A stretch of DNA of 64,000 nucleotides from Cryptomeria japonica (taxonomy: Eukaryota; Streptophyta; Pinopsida; Cupressales; Cupressaceae). Both the position numbers and the translations under genes were made by a program. This document shows, one piece after another, positions 45,936 to 58,540 of this stretch. How positions within the stretch are numbered: position 1 is the stretch's first letter; each line of letters begins with the position of its first letter. The DNA is taken from positions 269,237,870-269,301,869 of the forward strand of contig NC_081407.1 of assembly GCF_030272615.1 (NCBI RefSeq), written 5' to 3'. The notes below the pieces were generated by a model. The model ran no database searches, had not been told where the DNA came from, and saw only the letters and a list, made by a program, of their open reading frames with translations.

Positions 45936-48006
45936 TCTTCTCTTTTTCTGTCGAAATTTTTTTTGCCTTTCTTCAATTTATCGTACCTATCATATGTGAA
46001 TAGAGGCATGATCCATAGTCCTTGTAAGAATTTCACATGAGAAATTGCCATAAATGTTAGACCTATTATTTCTATTGCTCCTATATCAATAGTAGCCTTT
46101 TCAAGAGTCAATCTTTAAGATTTGTGTATTGTTTGTGCCCAAGCCAATGTTAATGGTATTTATGAAGAACCACCTCTTTCAATAGTTGGAATTAGAATTT
46201 TAGATGGATGGCAATCATCAAATGGTTGTCCAGAGTAATTATCAAATTCAACTAATAAGTATGTTGGTGGTTGAGGTGGTGCACTTCTAGGTTTATATAC
46301 AATCTTTCTAAAATTTCCTAAAGCTTCATTTACAAGCACTTCTTCTATCCACATATTTCATGTCAACATTACTCTGGAATTTTGGGATAATAATAATTCT
46401 ACATCAAGCTCATCATTTGTTGCACTTTCACTACCAGTAAGATTTGCAATTATTATTGCAATGTTGTGTGCAACTAGATTTTGTAATGATTTTAGTTTCT
46501 TCCTATTATGACTGTGAATATTTTCGTTTGTTAAAAATAGATGAACACAATTATCAAATTCTTGGTTTCTTGTTGGATCAATTTCCATATAAGACCTTGT
46601 CATTAGTAACATCCAATCATCTAATGTAGGTTTTGCATCTCTTATGTTCATTAACAGTTCTTGAAAGTGTTTTTGGTCACTATTTTGTGCATCCAGTCGG
46701 AAAATATGATTCAAAGTAATAATAGTTTTGAATTGTTCCCAAAATAGTTTAGCGCTTCTTCTACTCTCATATGGTGGCCTATCATTCACTAGAGGTAATT
46801 GTCGAAGATCACTGACTAGAATCATAGATATTCCTAAACATTTTTGTTAACTATTAGTTATGTTAATTTGTATCTATCACGAATATGATATTTTAATGTT
46901 TGTACTATAAAATTGTGCAATTAAATTGGAATAATTATAATTTTACAACTTGAGTCAAAGACATACTTGCAAAATTTTCATTAGAATTTGAAGGAAAAGC
47001 TTGGCATAGATGTGCATCTATGTTCTCCAATAACCTTTTGCCAATTAAACTCATTTCATCAATCAAGATATATCAGACATGTGTCATTGCCTCTTGGAAG
47101 GTTGTTAGTCTTGTTCCATGAAGATCTTTGAAATCCCTTATTGATATTCTTAATTTTGAAGGAACAGTCGATGCTCCTGTACTAAAGACAGCAACTCCAT
47201 TTGGTCCAAGCACGAGTAGAGATAGATTTGGCATGGAAGCATTTTGGAGTGCTTCATTTATAGAACCTATTAAATGTGATTTCTCCATTCCTATTGTAGC
47301 TTGAATTATCATAAATAGAGGAGGTTTTGTTCCATCTATAAGGTAGTGTGAAATGATAATATTGAGTGCCTCTGCTTCTTTATTGCCGAGGTTGTGATAG
47401 TTTACAATGTGTGGTATATCATCATGGATAAGAGAACCAGTACTTTTCATGCTGGCAATGAAATTGATATCATTATTAGTATATTATTCACATTGATAAT
47501 CATTTGATCAATTTATATTGTTATCTATATCTCTCTAGCCGAGCATATCTATCTTTGAAGTTTGCATTATTTGGCCATGGTGAAGCCTAGATATAATATC
47601 CCATTCATTTTCTATAGTTTCTTCTTGTCTAGTATCATTTTCTTCAATCTCAGAGTATTCAATGTTTTCATCATTCTAGGTATCTATTCTTCATTTCACA
47701 TGCCATTGATTGTAATTGAAGTTATCCCAATTTATCTCTATTGCATCATTATTATTCTTGATGTCCTTTTTGATGTTGCGAAAAGGTTTGTATAGCATTA
47801 ATTCTAAATAACAAAAAATTATCCATTTCTTTGAGCCACGTACCAGAATAGAGAATAACCTTGGAAATATTCTAACAATACTTTATTTTTTCCTCAGATT
47901 CTATTTGTTATCACCTTTTCTTTTAGGATTGTATATCCATGATTTTATTGCATCAATAAATGGTATTGCTTCCATAGAAAATGACCTATTTCAATATGCA
48001 TGAATG
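45923..48006 (-). pseudogene. PIF1/Helitron-type helicase, with apparent intron, broken
   Basis: Reads in order: 'SMEAIPFIDAIKSWIYN' (about 47970); 'MLYKPFRNI' and 'NFNYNQWHV' (47800-47700); a Walker A remnant ATIGMEKSHLI where active enzymes have G-x4-GKS/T; Walker B YILIDEMSLIG; then after an apparent 133-bp intron (46966-46834) MILVSDLRQLP; and finally TLAWAQTIHKS with 'LTLEKATIDIG' near the C-terminus. It belongs to the PIF1 helicases found in Helitrons and host genomes, which unwind DNA. In-frame stops lie at 47073-47075, 46358-46360, 46160-46162 and about 46115-46117. No Rep domain or Helitron ends were found. Another piece of such a helicase lies at 51382-51660. Confidence 0.75.
46834..46966 (-). 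other. Apparent GT-AG intron in helicase pseudogene
   Basis: The minus-strand sequence goes ...TTTGCAA|GTATGTC ... ATGTTTAG|GAATATC. The 133-bp interval is AT-rich with stops. Removing it joins the two helicase halves in frame exactly where related helicases are continuous. Confidence 0.6.
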
Positions 48007-51000
48007 AATGATACCGTGTGTTATTTAATGTCCACCAAAATACCCTAGAGAAATAAACATAAAATAACTACAAATAGAGATTTTTTTTTAAACATCTATA
48101 AAATAACATATGCAACTATATTTATAGATAACATATGTATACACATTGAATGCAACATTTACTAACTACAAGAATGCATAAGGTATCATATAACGTAAGC
48201 AGAAATAAAGATAACATAGCAATTAACATCCCATTACATATTTCATCCATACAACCATTCCCTAGGGTATCTCAACATCAGTACTTAAAGAATAAAAGAT
48301 TCACACTATCATAGTTTACAATCATTCATAATCTCTAAGTTCATTTTATAACACCAACCAAATATTCCTAATTACCATTCTTACATATTTTCAATAGCAC
48401 ATATAATTCCATATTCCATTTCCTATAAGTACCATGATACATCTCATCTAGATACCTCATCATATGCCTAATAAGAAAATTACAACAAGTATTAATCCTT
48501 AATAATAGGATTTGAATTCCAATTACACATAACCTAGATCCATCATATGAACTCAATTACATCAATAATACATAAACACAATGCTATCATTATTTCATCA
48601 TAGAATCTCATACAAACAATTTTCACATCTTATTTTCATTACAAGATTATACCTAATACAAACTACACACCATAAAGAGTGATACAATGATACATCATGT
48701 TACATGATATTGCAGTTACTAGATTTCACAATATTCTTCTATATTTACAATGCCATCATGAATACAATGTTAACCCAAATACATAGAAATCAGCTCCATA
48801 GAACAACCACAATGGAAGAACAATAGAGTCCATATCCATGCATGCAATCATCCAACAAAGAGAACACCAATGGAAGAAGGCATCAAACCACTTGACCATG
48901 TGGAACCACCACCCATGATAGGAGATCACATGGGGTCCCAACACAGTCAAGACCCAGGATGACACCTAACAACCAAGGGACTCAACATGATACAACAAAG
49001 GTATACAACATATCAACACCAAAAAACACATCACATAGCTAAATAAAATCAATAAACTCTCTCCCAGAGGCATAACACAAATCAAGGCATAAGGACCATG
49101 GTCATATGTAGAAGTGGAGTGTCATCACATGCTATCCTCATATAGAAGGGAATATGGCCAACCATGATAGACACGTGTGTACGTGCTATCCACACAAAGA
49201 AGGTAAATATACACCCATATTAGTCATTCATGATATTCTTGCATAGAAGAGAAATCCTTACTCATGATATACATACAAGCTACTCTCACATAAAAGGGTA
49301 AAACAATCCCTGATAGACATGTGGAGCCATCTCAACCTATGTGAGAAGAAGGGAGATTATCTTGCCATCTTTATGACCTCAATACAATTTTATTATTATC
49401 TTATTAAATGAATCCCTTCCCAATAAATTGGATAATAATGTTATCATTGCTAAGATTAAGAAAACTTCCAATGTGCCTTGGTGCTCTAGGTACTAATCAA
49501 CCTATCTCACATGACCCTGGTCATCACAAGGAATCCCACTCCTTCTATTGTATGGCAAGACCTTAGGAAAATAAAATAAAGTAACATCACAAAACATAAA
49601 TAAGGCTCACAAGAGATATAGAAGTACTCATAACATCATATAGGACATGTTGAACATAATAGGATACATAGGGCTTGGTACAAGTCAAGATCTTTCACCA
49701 ATGCATAGAAATCAAAGAACCAAAGAATAAGAATGATCCAAAAGTGAATCCAAATATATATCAAATCCTCAACATTGAGGCAAAACACATCCCACCGGAG
49801 TTATTAAACAATCCTCAACAACAAGGCATTCATCCTCTCACTGGAGCAATGCAGTACACATAGATCAACTCAATGGTAGGGCACAATCCCACTAAAGGAA
49901 GAATAAAAAATTATAATAAAATAAAAAATAAATCATAAAAATAAATGAGGTACTCAAAACATTCATACAAATCCTTTGGAATCACCTAAAAATCAAACCG
50001 ATAAAACCCATATGATGAAAACCCTTAAAAATGCAATTTTCCTCAGTCTGGCGCATACAAAACATAGTTTGGAACATATGATTACAATTAATAGTGCATA
50101 TTACACATAAATTAGTGCATATTATCAATAAATTAGTGCATATGATATTTCTTTTAGCACATATGACTTAGAATGCAAAATTGCTAAAGAACGAAACCAA
50201 AACTTGATGAGATCACCTAGTTTGATTCCCGGATTGACAAAATGACTAAGAATCATTCCCAGAAGGTTTAGAAAGGTAAAAATAACACTAGGAAATAATT
50301 CTCAACAAAAATCATAACCTTGTATGAGATTTTAATCAAGTTACACAAGCAAATATGCACTTAGAGTACATAGGAAATACCTAACTCTCCACAAATACAA
50401 AAGAGACACAAGAGAGGTACAATAATAAAATCAAGATTTCAAGGAAGAAATAAAAAGGCTATGTAGATCCTCTATTAATTACTCTACACTCCATCAAGAG
50501 GGGAATACCAAAATCACAAGTTACAGGTGACCAAACAGCACCCGACAACACAAACTCCCCAAAATGATACAAAACATTCACAACACCTCGAGAAGGTAGG
50601 AATTAAAAGGAAAATATGACACAATCCTCTAATCATAGGGAATAAATTCAATAACAAGAATTCTTAAACAAAAAAATCAAACAAAATCATGGGGAATAAC
50701 TCCATGGCAATCATTTTTCCAAATCACAAAAAATTCAAAGAATGCAAATCTAAATCTCATAAATTTTTCCCATAGCCAAATATAAACTTTATAATAATAT
50801 GTTTTTGTTTCCCCAAACAATATTTAAGGAAAACATAATGGAAGACAATCTTTTAAAAAACTAAATTTGCAGAGAGAAGGAAGCCGAGAACTCTAACTTG
50901 GAAAAGCAATCCAACAAATGATGATTTGATGAAAGCAAAAATCCACAAGCCACTCCAAATCTTCAACAATGCAAGAAATTGAATTCAAGCTCAGAATTTC

Positions 51001-51381
51001 TGCTTAATGATTAACTCGACAATATTCTTAGTAAACCAAATTTATAAAAATAAAACTAAAACAATATAGAAAATTCTACCTGCTAATTCAAATTTAACCA
51101 ATCACATGCGAGGGTAGCTAACCTGTATAATATATCATGTGAAACCATAATCATGAAATAGGGGTTAGGATCAGCATAACATCATATATCATATAATCCA
51201 CATAGAAATATCAAGTGCATATAATCCATCCAATGTAAATCCATCCATCAAGTAATCTAGAATGTATTATCAATAATATGAATCACCAAATAGCATATGT
51301 CAATATAAAGTACCTAGAATCATCAGTATCATCTGAATAGAAATAGAGTCATAAGCAATTATCAAAACATAATCCATACGT
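48007..51381. other. Unassigned 3.4-kb DNA between helicase fragments
   Basis: No reading frame with family resemblance. The composition is A/C-rich on the + strand. It contains a ~52-bp imperfect tandem repeat (about 49100-49350) and three 'attagtgcatatta' units (50093-50150). It may be an old insertion that separated two parts of a helicase, but I could not find terminal repeats or a target duplication. Confidence 0.4.
49100..49350. repeat. ~52-bp imperfect tandem repeat
   Basis: Variants of 'atgctatcctcatatagaag' recur at about 49129, 49182, 49229, 49287 and 49330, each followed by a 'gataga/tacat' phrase. Confidence 0.5.
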
Positions 51382-51660
51382 CTAAATAGGTCTATCGATG
51401 CAACAATCAAAATGTAAGTCTAGGAGGGACACTACATGTTCTTCATTATTATTTTGATCATATTCTACTACACACTTTAAAACTTCAATTGAGACATTTA
51501 AATTAATAATTTTTTTGCTACTTTCTACCAGCAATAGTTCCAATAACATGTGACCTGTTTCTTGTGTTCCAATGTTTCTCTCAATTATTGTTTCAATTTG
51601 TATTTTCCTATAAGATTTTGTAGATAAATCATCTGGGTTTTCAATATTTCTAGTTTGCTC
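51382..51660 (-). pseudogene. PIF1/Helitron helicase fragment
   Basis: NIGTQETGHMLLELLLVESS and IINLNVSIEVL resemble the 'QEVCHLLL...FVSLNV' segment upstream of the ATPase domain of plant Helitron helicases. On the 5' side it is fused in frame to a LINE C reverse transcriptase piece, making a chimeric 188-codon frame (51948-51382). The rest of a helicase in the same orientation lies 3.4 kb away at 45923-48006. Confidence 0.55.
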
Positions 51661-52850
51661 TTTTGGGATGATAAAAAGGATTATCTTCTTCAACCTATTA
51701 CATAAAGCTTTTGCCATGACTTTATAATTAGTATTGTATAGGGATATAGGTCTGAATTCATCTAGACTCAAATCTTTCTCTGCCTTGGATATTAATGCTA
51801 TGAAGGTGTTGTTAATCTCCCTTAGAAACCTTCCCGAATTCCTTGTTTGTTTTAAAGCCTCTATCATTTCCTCTCCTAACATAAGCAAACATATTTGAAA
51901 GAAGCTTGTATGAAAACCATTAAGACTCGGTGCTTTGTTTGGATTCAACTACTTGAGGGTTGTTTCGATTCAAAAGCTGAAAACTTGTCTGTAAATATCT
52001 TATTGTTTGTCTGAGATCAACCTTGGTATGTTTTTCAATAATATATTTTGAGCCTTATAATCAAATCCTTCGCAATTGTTTAAGACATCAATGAAAAACA
52101 AAACTAATTCTCTAGCTCTTTCTTCAAAATCTTCCTTCATATTCCCAAATTTATCTTTTACTCTATAGATCCTATTGAGATCCCTTCACTACTTAGTGCT
52201 ATTGTGAAAGAAATTAGAATTTCTATCTCCCTCAGCTAACCAGACTTCTTTAGATTTGTGTCTCCAAAAATTTCTCTTCCTTAGCCAACACTTCCTCATA
52301 CTTATAAAGAAGCTCCTTTTCTTTAAGAATTTTGTTTTGATCCATTTCTTGCCTTATTACTTTTACTTTTAAAATTTTCAACTCCTCCTCTACTTTAGTC
52401 TTAGTGTAAAAGATATTGGTGAAATATTCTTTGTTCCACTTTAATAATTTTTCATTTTACTAATTTCAATTTGAACATGAAACAAATTAATTTGGGTTTC
52501 TCAAATTGTTCTTCCTTCCACTATCTTTCTATCAACTCAATGAGATTTTGATATTTCATTCATATTTTTCAAACTTAAAAGGATAATTTAAAGGTTTTCT
52601 CTCCCCCAAGATTTATAGCTTCTTTGAAAATGGTCAACCTTGAAGTAGTCTTGATAAAATGTTTAAACCTAAAGAGAAATATGTTGAGATCTCCTTTGAA
52701 AAATAAATGTCTACTTTTTCTTTTATATAACTAAAAACCGGTCTCCTATTATTCAAAGTGAAAATTCCATTCTCAGTTTCTATATCCATTAGATTATTCC
52801 TTGATACCAACTCCTAAAATCCACTTGAGATTGTGACTCCTTTTAAATGC
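51661..52850 (-). pseudogene. LINE C reverse transcriptase N-terminus
   Basis: 'LNPNKAPSLNGFHTSFFQIC', then FIALISKAEKDLSLDEFRPI and SLYNTNYKVMAKALCNRLKK are RT fingers motifs of plant L1. Upstream (about 52800-51950) is the linker, broken by stops. The catalytic F/YxDD box is not present. Confidence 0.75.
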
Positions 52851-53263
52851 CCCCACTTTTTTATAATAGGTGTAGAATAGCATTGAAATCTCCTCCTAAG
52901 AAAATGTTTTCCTTAGGGGTAGTTTTCAAGAAGTGTTCCAACTCTCTCCACAATTCCAATTTTTTATTATTATTAGTTGGCCCATATACATTCAGTATTA
53001 CAAAATTAAGTTCTCCATTGATACTTTTTACAGAGTCCCCTAGCCAATGCCTCTTGCCTGCTAACTTCTCTAAATTCACTCTCTCTCGGTTCCAAATGAT
53101 GGCCAATCCCTGTGAAGGTCTCACTACTTATAATAACTCTACCTCCCACAAACCTAATTTATTTTTGAAGGTTTTCATCTACTTTGCATTCGATTTTGTC
53201 TCTTGAAGCATGGCCACTTCTAATTTTGAAGTTCTAATACAACATTTTTACCAAATGTTACTT
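52850..53263 (-). pseudogene. LINE C endonuclease domain (3' part)
   Basis: SQGLAIIWNRERVNLEKL, then ELNFVILNVYGPTNNNKKLE and NIFLGGDFNAIL are the central and GDFN motifs of the apurinic-type endonuclease of L1 ORF2. The upstream part (MLQETK) lies at about 53200-53215, next to the inserted DNA transposon. The first strand lies on the other side, near 54200. Confidence 0.75.
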
Positions 53264-54174
53264 GGGTGGGTGCAAGAAGTTGGGTCCCCGTTTCATAAAA
53301 GATGGAGCAGGAAACACACCTATGCCTCAGTTTTGGCTTCGAGTTAGGCTTGGTGGGACCAAGCCTATGCTTGGACCTCCAAAAAATGGCGAAGGCATTG
53401 GAATACCAGATTTCTGCCTTGCCGTAATTTTTTGAAGGTCTTCCTGATCGTATTTTTTGATGAAACAAAAACCCATTAGAGTTCTCACTATCCTAATTTC
53501 AAAAATGCAAATTTCATAGTGATATGATTAGTTTTACTATTTTTGCATTGTTTATTAATCAAAAGTGGCACCTAAATGTAAAATAGTGAGGTTTAGTAAA
53601 ACTTTAATAACTTTTTTTTTTTTAAGTTTTTTTGAAAATAAATTATATGACATCAATCTAAATACAATTATTTTCAAGATTTAAAAAAAAAAAATCAAAA
53701 AATATGAAATTTTCATCAAATTATGGTGGTCGTACACCAAATGTTTTAAACATGTACTTTATAGTCAATTAAAAATTAATTAAAAAAAATATATTCAATA
53801 AAAAAATAAGAAAAAATATTCTCATCAATATTTGGTGTATTAGGTATCTTTTCCTAGAAGGATTGAAAACATTCTTTTATTTACGTCAAAATATGGTGGT
53901 CGTACACATGTGTGGTATGGTCCTGAAACAGGCATTTTGAAAAAGTGGTTTTTAAATATGCTTACTAAAAAGAAATTTCTACCATCTGGGTATTGAAATA
54001 AATTACATATTTGAAAATTAGACTCTGAACACTACATTTTCTATTACTAAAGCTTTTCCAGATTCAAACTTTAATTACCTCAAATTTTGACATCAATCAA
54101 CAAAAAAATTAAAAAATAGGGAAAACACTTCCACTTTTTGCCCAAAAGTGGGACTCAACTTCTTGCACCCACCC
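53264..54174. mobile_element. 911-bp non-autonomous DNA transposon with 24-bp TIRs
   Basis: Ends are GGGTGGGTGCAAGAAGTTGG... (53264-53287) and its reverse complement at 54151-54174 with one mismatch in 24. It is flanked by the direct repeat ACTT at 53260-53263 and 54175-54178. It sits in the first strand of the LINE C endonuclease, and removing it restores LINE alignment. It has no transposase. An internal repeat, 'atggtggtcgtacac', occurs at about 53724 and 53893. A 4-bp target duplication is unusual for the common plant superfamilies. Confidence 0.8.
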
Positions 54175-54178
54175 ACTT

Positions 54179-57100
54179 CTTAGGGGTATTAATTCTCCTC
54201 ACATTCTAGGTTAATAGATTCATTTTTCTGAATGAAGGACCTTCCCCTTTCCTAAATTCCATAAGGTTATAAATTTCATCTGACCATTTGCTTCTCCATT
54301 CATTTTACTAAGATCTAATAGGGACTTCCTACCTCTCTTATTTTTTGTTGATTGCCCACAATCTAGGTTTTCATTGTTAGGATGGTTTTCACAAAGGCCC
54401 AAGACTTACCTTTTCTTTATTTTTCCATTATCCTCTATTTGCCCTAATTCTACAAATATCAATCCAAATTCTTCCTCCTTTATTTCATCTAGGTCTAATT
54501 TTTTTTTGTATTATCTCTTGTTTCCCTTTATGAGAATTCTCATTCTCAAGTTGGGGATACAGAATACCTAAGAAGTAGCGAACTACTTACAATTCTAGTA
54601 GAAGCAGATTCTCTTCCTCTATTCTTATAGTCATACCATGGTCTGATGGGGGTAAATTTTGAGTAGAAAAGTACTCCCCACATTCAATAATTTTACACAT
54701 TTCATCCCGCTTGAAATTACTCACTATTGACTATTTATTCTCCTTCCCTCTCCAATATAAAAATGAGGTTGAAGTATTGAATGCTTCCTAATTGACACAA
54801 ATGGCCTTTCAAGTTATTATTTTCCAAGAGTCTAAGAGATTTTTCACTATCTATTTTAATAATTGAATGAGCTATTGGTATTTGAGGATTTGCAGTAATA
54901 AGTTTATTATCTTTTTTCTTTTTTTGTACTCCCCAGTGGTCTACCAATTTTTCACCCTTGCTAGAGTTGAGATTGAATATCCTCATTTTTTTCCATTTTG
55001 AAAGTGATGGAAGAGTCTTCATTTTCCTTTTCCTCTCCTAAAACTTGATCTATCGATTCCTCTATAAGATTGTCTTGGGCTTCCTCATAGTAGATTTGGA
55101 CAAAAGACTCCATATCTTTTATTGTAACACTTCTCTCTAATCGACCTATTTGGGACTCACTAGCTTCCTTTATAAAATATGATTCTCTATCCTTACCACT
55201 AAGAATGTGTGATTTTGGTTTTTAATTCTCAGAGCCTTGAGGGGTGAAAAATCTTTTTTATATGAATATCTTCTCTAGCTTCTCCTTAAACCTCCAAATA
55301 CTTCATCTATCCCTAGAAGAGACAATATTTTTGTTAGAAGGGTCATTAACATTATTGGAATTCGTATTAATACTATCTGTCTTTTCTCTATTTCCAACAT
55401 TTGATTTTGATTATATATTTTAACTCCTTTCCACAAAGTTTGGACAAATGTTAATCTCTGATTATCGTATTTGTTTTGTAAATAATTTAAAAACATCTAG
55501 AATTCTAAAGGACTAACCTAATTCTCAAGCAAACCTTGGCCCATGCTTACACCTTCCTATCTTCCAATTTAATTATGTTTATTTTTAGATATATTACTAT
55601 ATCTTGATAATCATATCATGATCCTAATTCTACCTTTCGCCCCTTAATATTTCCACATTCTATAATTGAATAAAAAAGATAGCTTGACATCTCTTAATAC
55701 ATCAAAGATACTAATGGTAAAATTTATTTCCTTCCTATCCCAACACACATTTTGAGTCAAGGGAAAAGAAACTTTAGAGAGAAAACCTAGTTCTATTTCT
55801 TTGGCTATTTGGGCTCCATTATCTTGTGTTGGAAAGGGGAATGAATATTGGATTTTTTCTTTCCTCTACATACCACTAGAAATCACCTTGGCTTTTTATA
55901 ACCTATCTAGTTTTCCAAAAAGTTCTATTGACTAACTATTGACACCCAGTTCCACATCTAAAGACTCACAGACCTTAGGAAATAGGTCTAGTCCCCTGTC
56001 TCCACCTATTGAATATAAGATAATTCCCATCATCTTCTTGATCCCCACTAATCATACTCGAATAAATTTTTTGTCTCAATTTCCAAAAAAAGATCTATCA
56101 CTTCTATCTTTTAAAAAAAGAGAGGTTTTTTTCAACAAAAAAGGGGTGAAAAGGGATTTGGATCAAAATGATCCAATCTACTAGTGCTAGGGGAATCAAG
56201 GAAAGATGAGGAAGAATGTTCTGATAGATTACATAAACTACAAATTGAGTTAGGATCTTTATAAAATATTTTTTTATTCCAAGACCCATTTTTGGAATGA
56301 ATTTGCAAGAGTGATGGAAAAGCCCTAGTTGTATCCATGGGTAGACATAGCAAACTTGGAGATTAAGGTTTTCATGAAAGATTAAGTCATTTTTTATGAA
56401 AATACCCACTTGGTTTCCAACAGATTCTAAAATCACAATCTCCCTATATTCTACTGGGAGTATATGCAACTAGATCCACATGGGGATAAATTTTATAATG
56501 ATAGATATAGGATTAAAATTTGGATGCCAAGCTTGCATATGTAAATGTGAACTATTGCAAAACTAACTACTGTTTTATTTGAAAAACACAGTCTCTCTTT
56601 CATTTAGAATAAAAAATTGCAACAACTTGAATCCTTTACCTTGATCTATAAAGAAAACATAGGTTACTTTAGAACAATGATCTTCTACCCATTTGAATTT
56701 AGTCCTTCTTTATCAATTTAAATATTCTAGAACTTACATATTGAAACTCACTACCGAAGATCCTAAATCTGTGGAAATAATGCTTCTCTTGGGAAAATTA
56801 TTCTTAATTCCTTATTACTATGTAAACCCGCTATATATTTTCCTAATGAAGGTCCACACCCAAGTGAGAAGTTTGAGCTTCACCTTCTAAGATATTTTTC
56901 TTCCCAATATTCATTCTTCTACCAACTAAAAACTCTTCTCTAAAGAAGCTTCTCCTATTTTGGAGCTTTGAGCCTTCCAAACCCACATCATTTTTTTGGG
57001 AGGAATCAAATATTGTTTTCTTCTGAGGAAACCATTTTAAAATCTACTCCCTAAGGTTCTTATCCTTATTCTTGATCTTCCCTGAGGATTTGAATTACAA

Positions 57101-57841
57101 ACCTTGTGGGCTAAAGGAATGTTATTTGGGAATGTGGCTGGAAATTTTGATTTTGGACTATTCCCCAGGCCTTGTATGTCAAAGGAGGAAGAGAATAATT
57201 TTTTGATTCTTTCTAAAAAAATTTGGGTGGGTTGATTAATTAATAAATTCAAGTCCCCTTCTATTCTAAAGGCTTGACTACAATAACTAATTAATCAATC
57301 TGCTAGCCCTACTATTCTAAGGGGGCATGATGGGGGGTTATATTCAATGCAGGGTGGGGGGTTATGCTCCCCATAGAATAGTAGGGGATCTCTTTTGAAG
57401 ATGGCAAGAGATGCTTCATGAGCTCATGAGATTTCTCACTCCCAAGAGAAGAATGTACCATACTATAGCCTGAAATTTTTCTAAGGTCCTATCTAGGCTA
57501 TTGGATCTAGGAAATTCTAGAAAGACACCAAAATTTCTACTAAAGGATGAATCAAATTTATGAAACCCTAAATTTAACTTTCCTATCGAAAAATTAAAAA
57601 AATTATTTCTTGCTTTAGGTATTTTTTAAAACTCTGAAGGCCAAAAGGTCTAGGAGGATTTACTGGAATCTCATAAGACAAGGGTGGAAAAATAGGAATG
57701 TTGTTTAGAAAGGTCACATGGAACTTACCAACAAAGAAGGATTTATGATCTTGAATACTTCTTCCTAACATCCATGGCTTGCCAAATACCTCCTTCTACC
57801 ACAGTGAATTTCTTCGTAGCCCAAATCTTCCCTGAGAGCAT
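54179..57841 (-). pseudogene. LINE C ORF1 (DUF4283 / CCHC-type), broken
   Basis: Many broken frames. The clearest part (56470-56130) reads LPVEYREIVILESVGNQVGI, then VCYVYPWIQLG and, in a shifted frame, 'FYKDPNSICSLCNLSEHSSS'. These match the DUF4283 domain and the following zinc knuckle of plant LINE ORF1 (last Cys lost to Phe). The likely start is ATG at 57841 (MLSGKIWATKKF). The C-terminal half (55500-54215) is basic and Ser/Asn-rich. ORF1 proteins bind element RNA. Not functional. Confidence 0.55.
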
Positions 57842-57889
57842 ATATTTTATTAAGTGTTGAGTACATTTAGTTTTTTAATAAATTTCTTA

Positions 57890-58540
57890 TTTGGTTACTT
57901 TAATTTAATTTAATTTATTATATTTAATTTTTTAATATTTACATAATTTTTAAATTTTAATTTGCTTTTTTTTTTTGATTCTATATTAAAAACAAAATTA
58001 TGATATTGATTTTAATGTATCAAGTCATGAACAACAAACTTAAAATCTTGATATATCAACTTGAATTTAAATGACCAATATTTTAGTTATTTAATTTAAG
58101 TTAAGCTATTTAATTTAATTATTCAATTCTTAAATAATTTTTATATTTTAATTAACCTATTTTTTCTATTAATTAAATATAAAAAATAAAATTATGATAT
58201 TCCTTTTAATGTATCAAATCATATAATCAACAAAGTTAGAATCTTGATATTTCAACTTGAATTTAAATGTCTAGTATTTTATCTATGTAATTTAATTTAA
58301 TTCTACTTATTTAATTTAATTTATTTAAACTATTTGATTTAATTTTATTCACATTATTTTATAGAATTTTTTTCATTGAATTTAATCTAATATAAATTAT
58401 ATAATTCAATTTAGTAAAATGAATTTTTAATTTTTAATTTTTAATTAATTTATTTTTTCACTCAATATATTAAATCATGAAATCAACAAATTTAGAGCAA
58501 GTTTTAATTAAATGACAATAATTTAATATAATGCAAATTA
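57890..58540. repeat. AT-rich ~190-bp tandem repeat
   Basis: Three units share 'aaattatgatatt..tttaatgtatcaa.tcat', 'aatcaacaaa.tta' and 'cttgaatttaaatg'. They start near 57975, 58160 and (partial) 58445. No gene. Confidence 0.6.

Larger units (their letters stand above)
51661..57841 (-). mobile_element. LINE C: L1-type element, ORF1 plus 5' part of ORF2
   Basis: Minus-strand LINE of a different subfamily. It has ORF1 (about 57841-54215), endonuclease (54215-52850, split by a DNA transposon) and the N-terminal RT (52850-51661). The 3' part is missing; the sequence switches to a helicase fragment at about 51660. That cannot be ordinary 5' truncation and implies a rearrangement or a capture. 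Confidence 0.6.

Noticed and set aside
51382-51948. 188-codon frame as a real gene
   Set aside because: It is a chimera of a truncated LINE RT and a helicase fragment without the catalytic parts of either.
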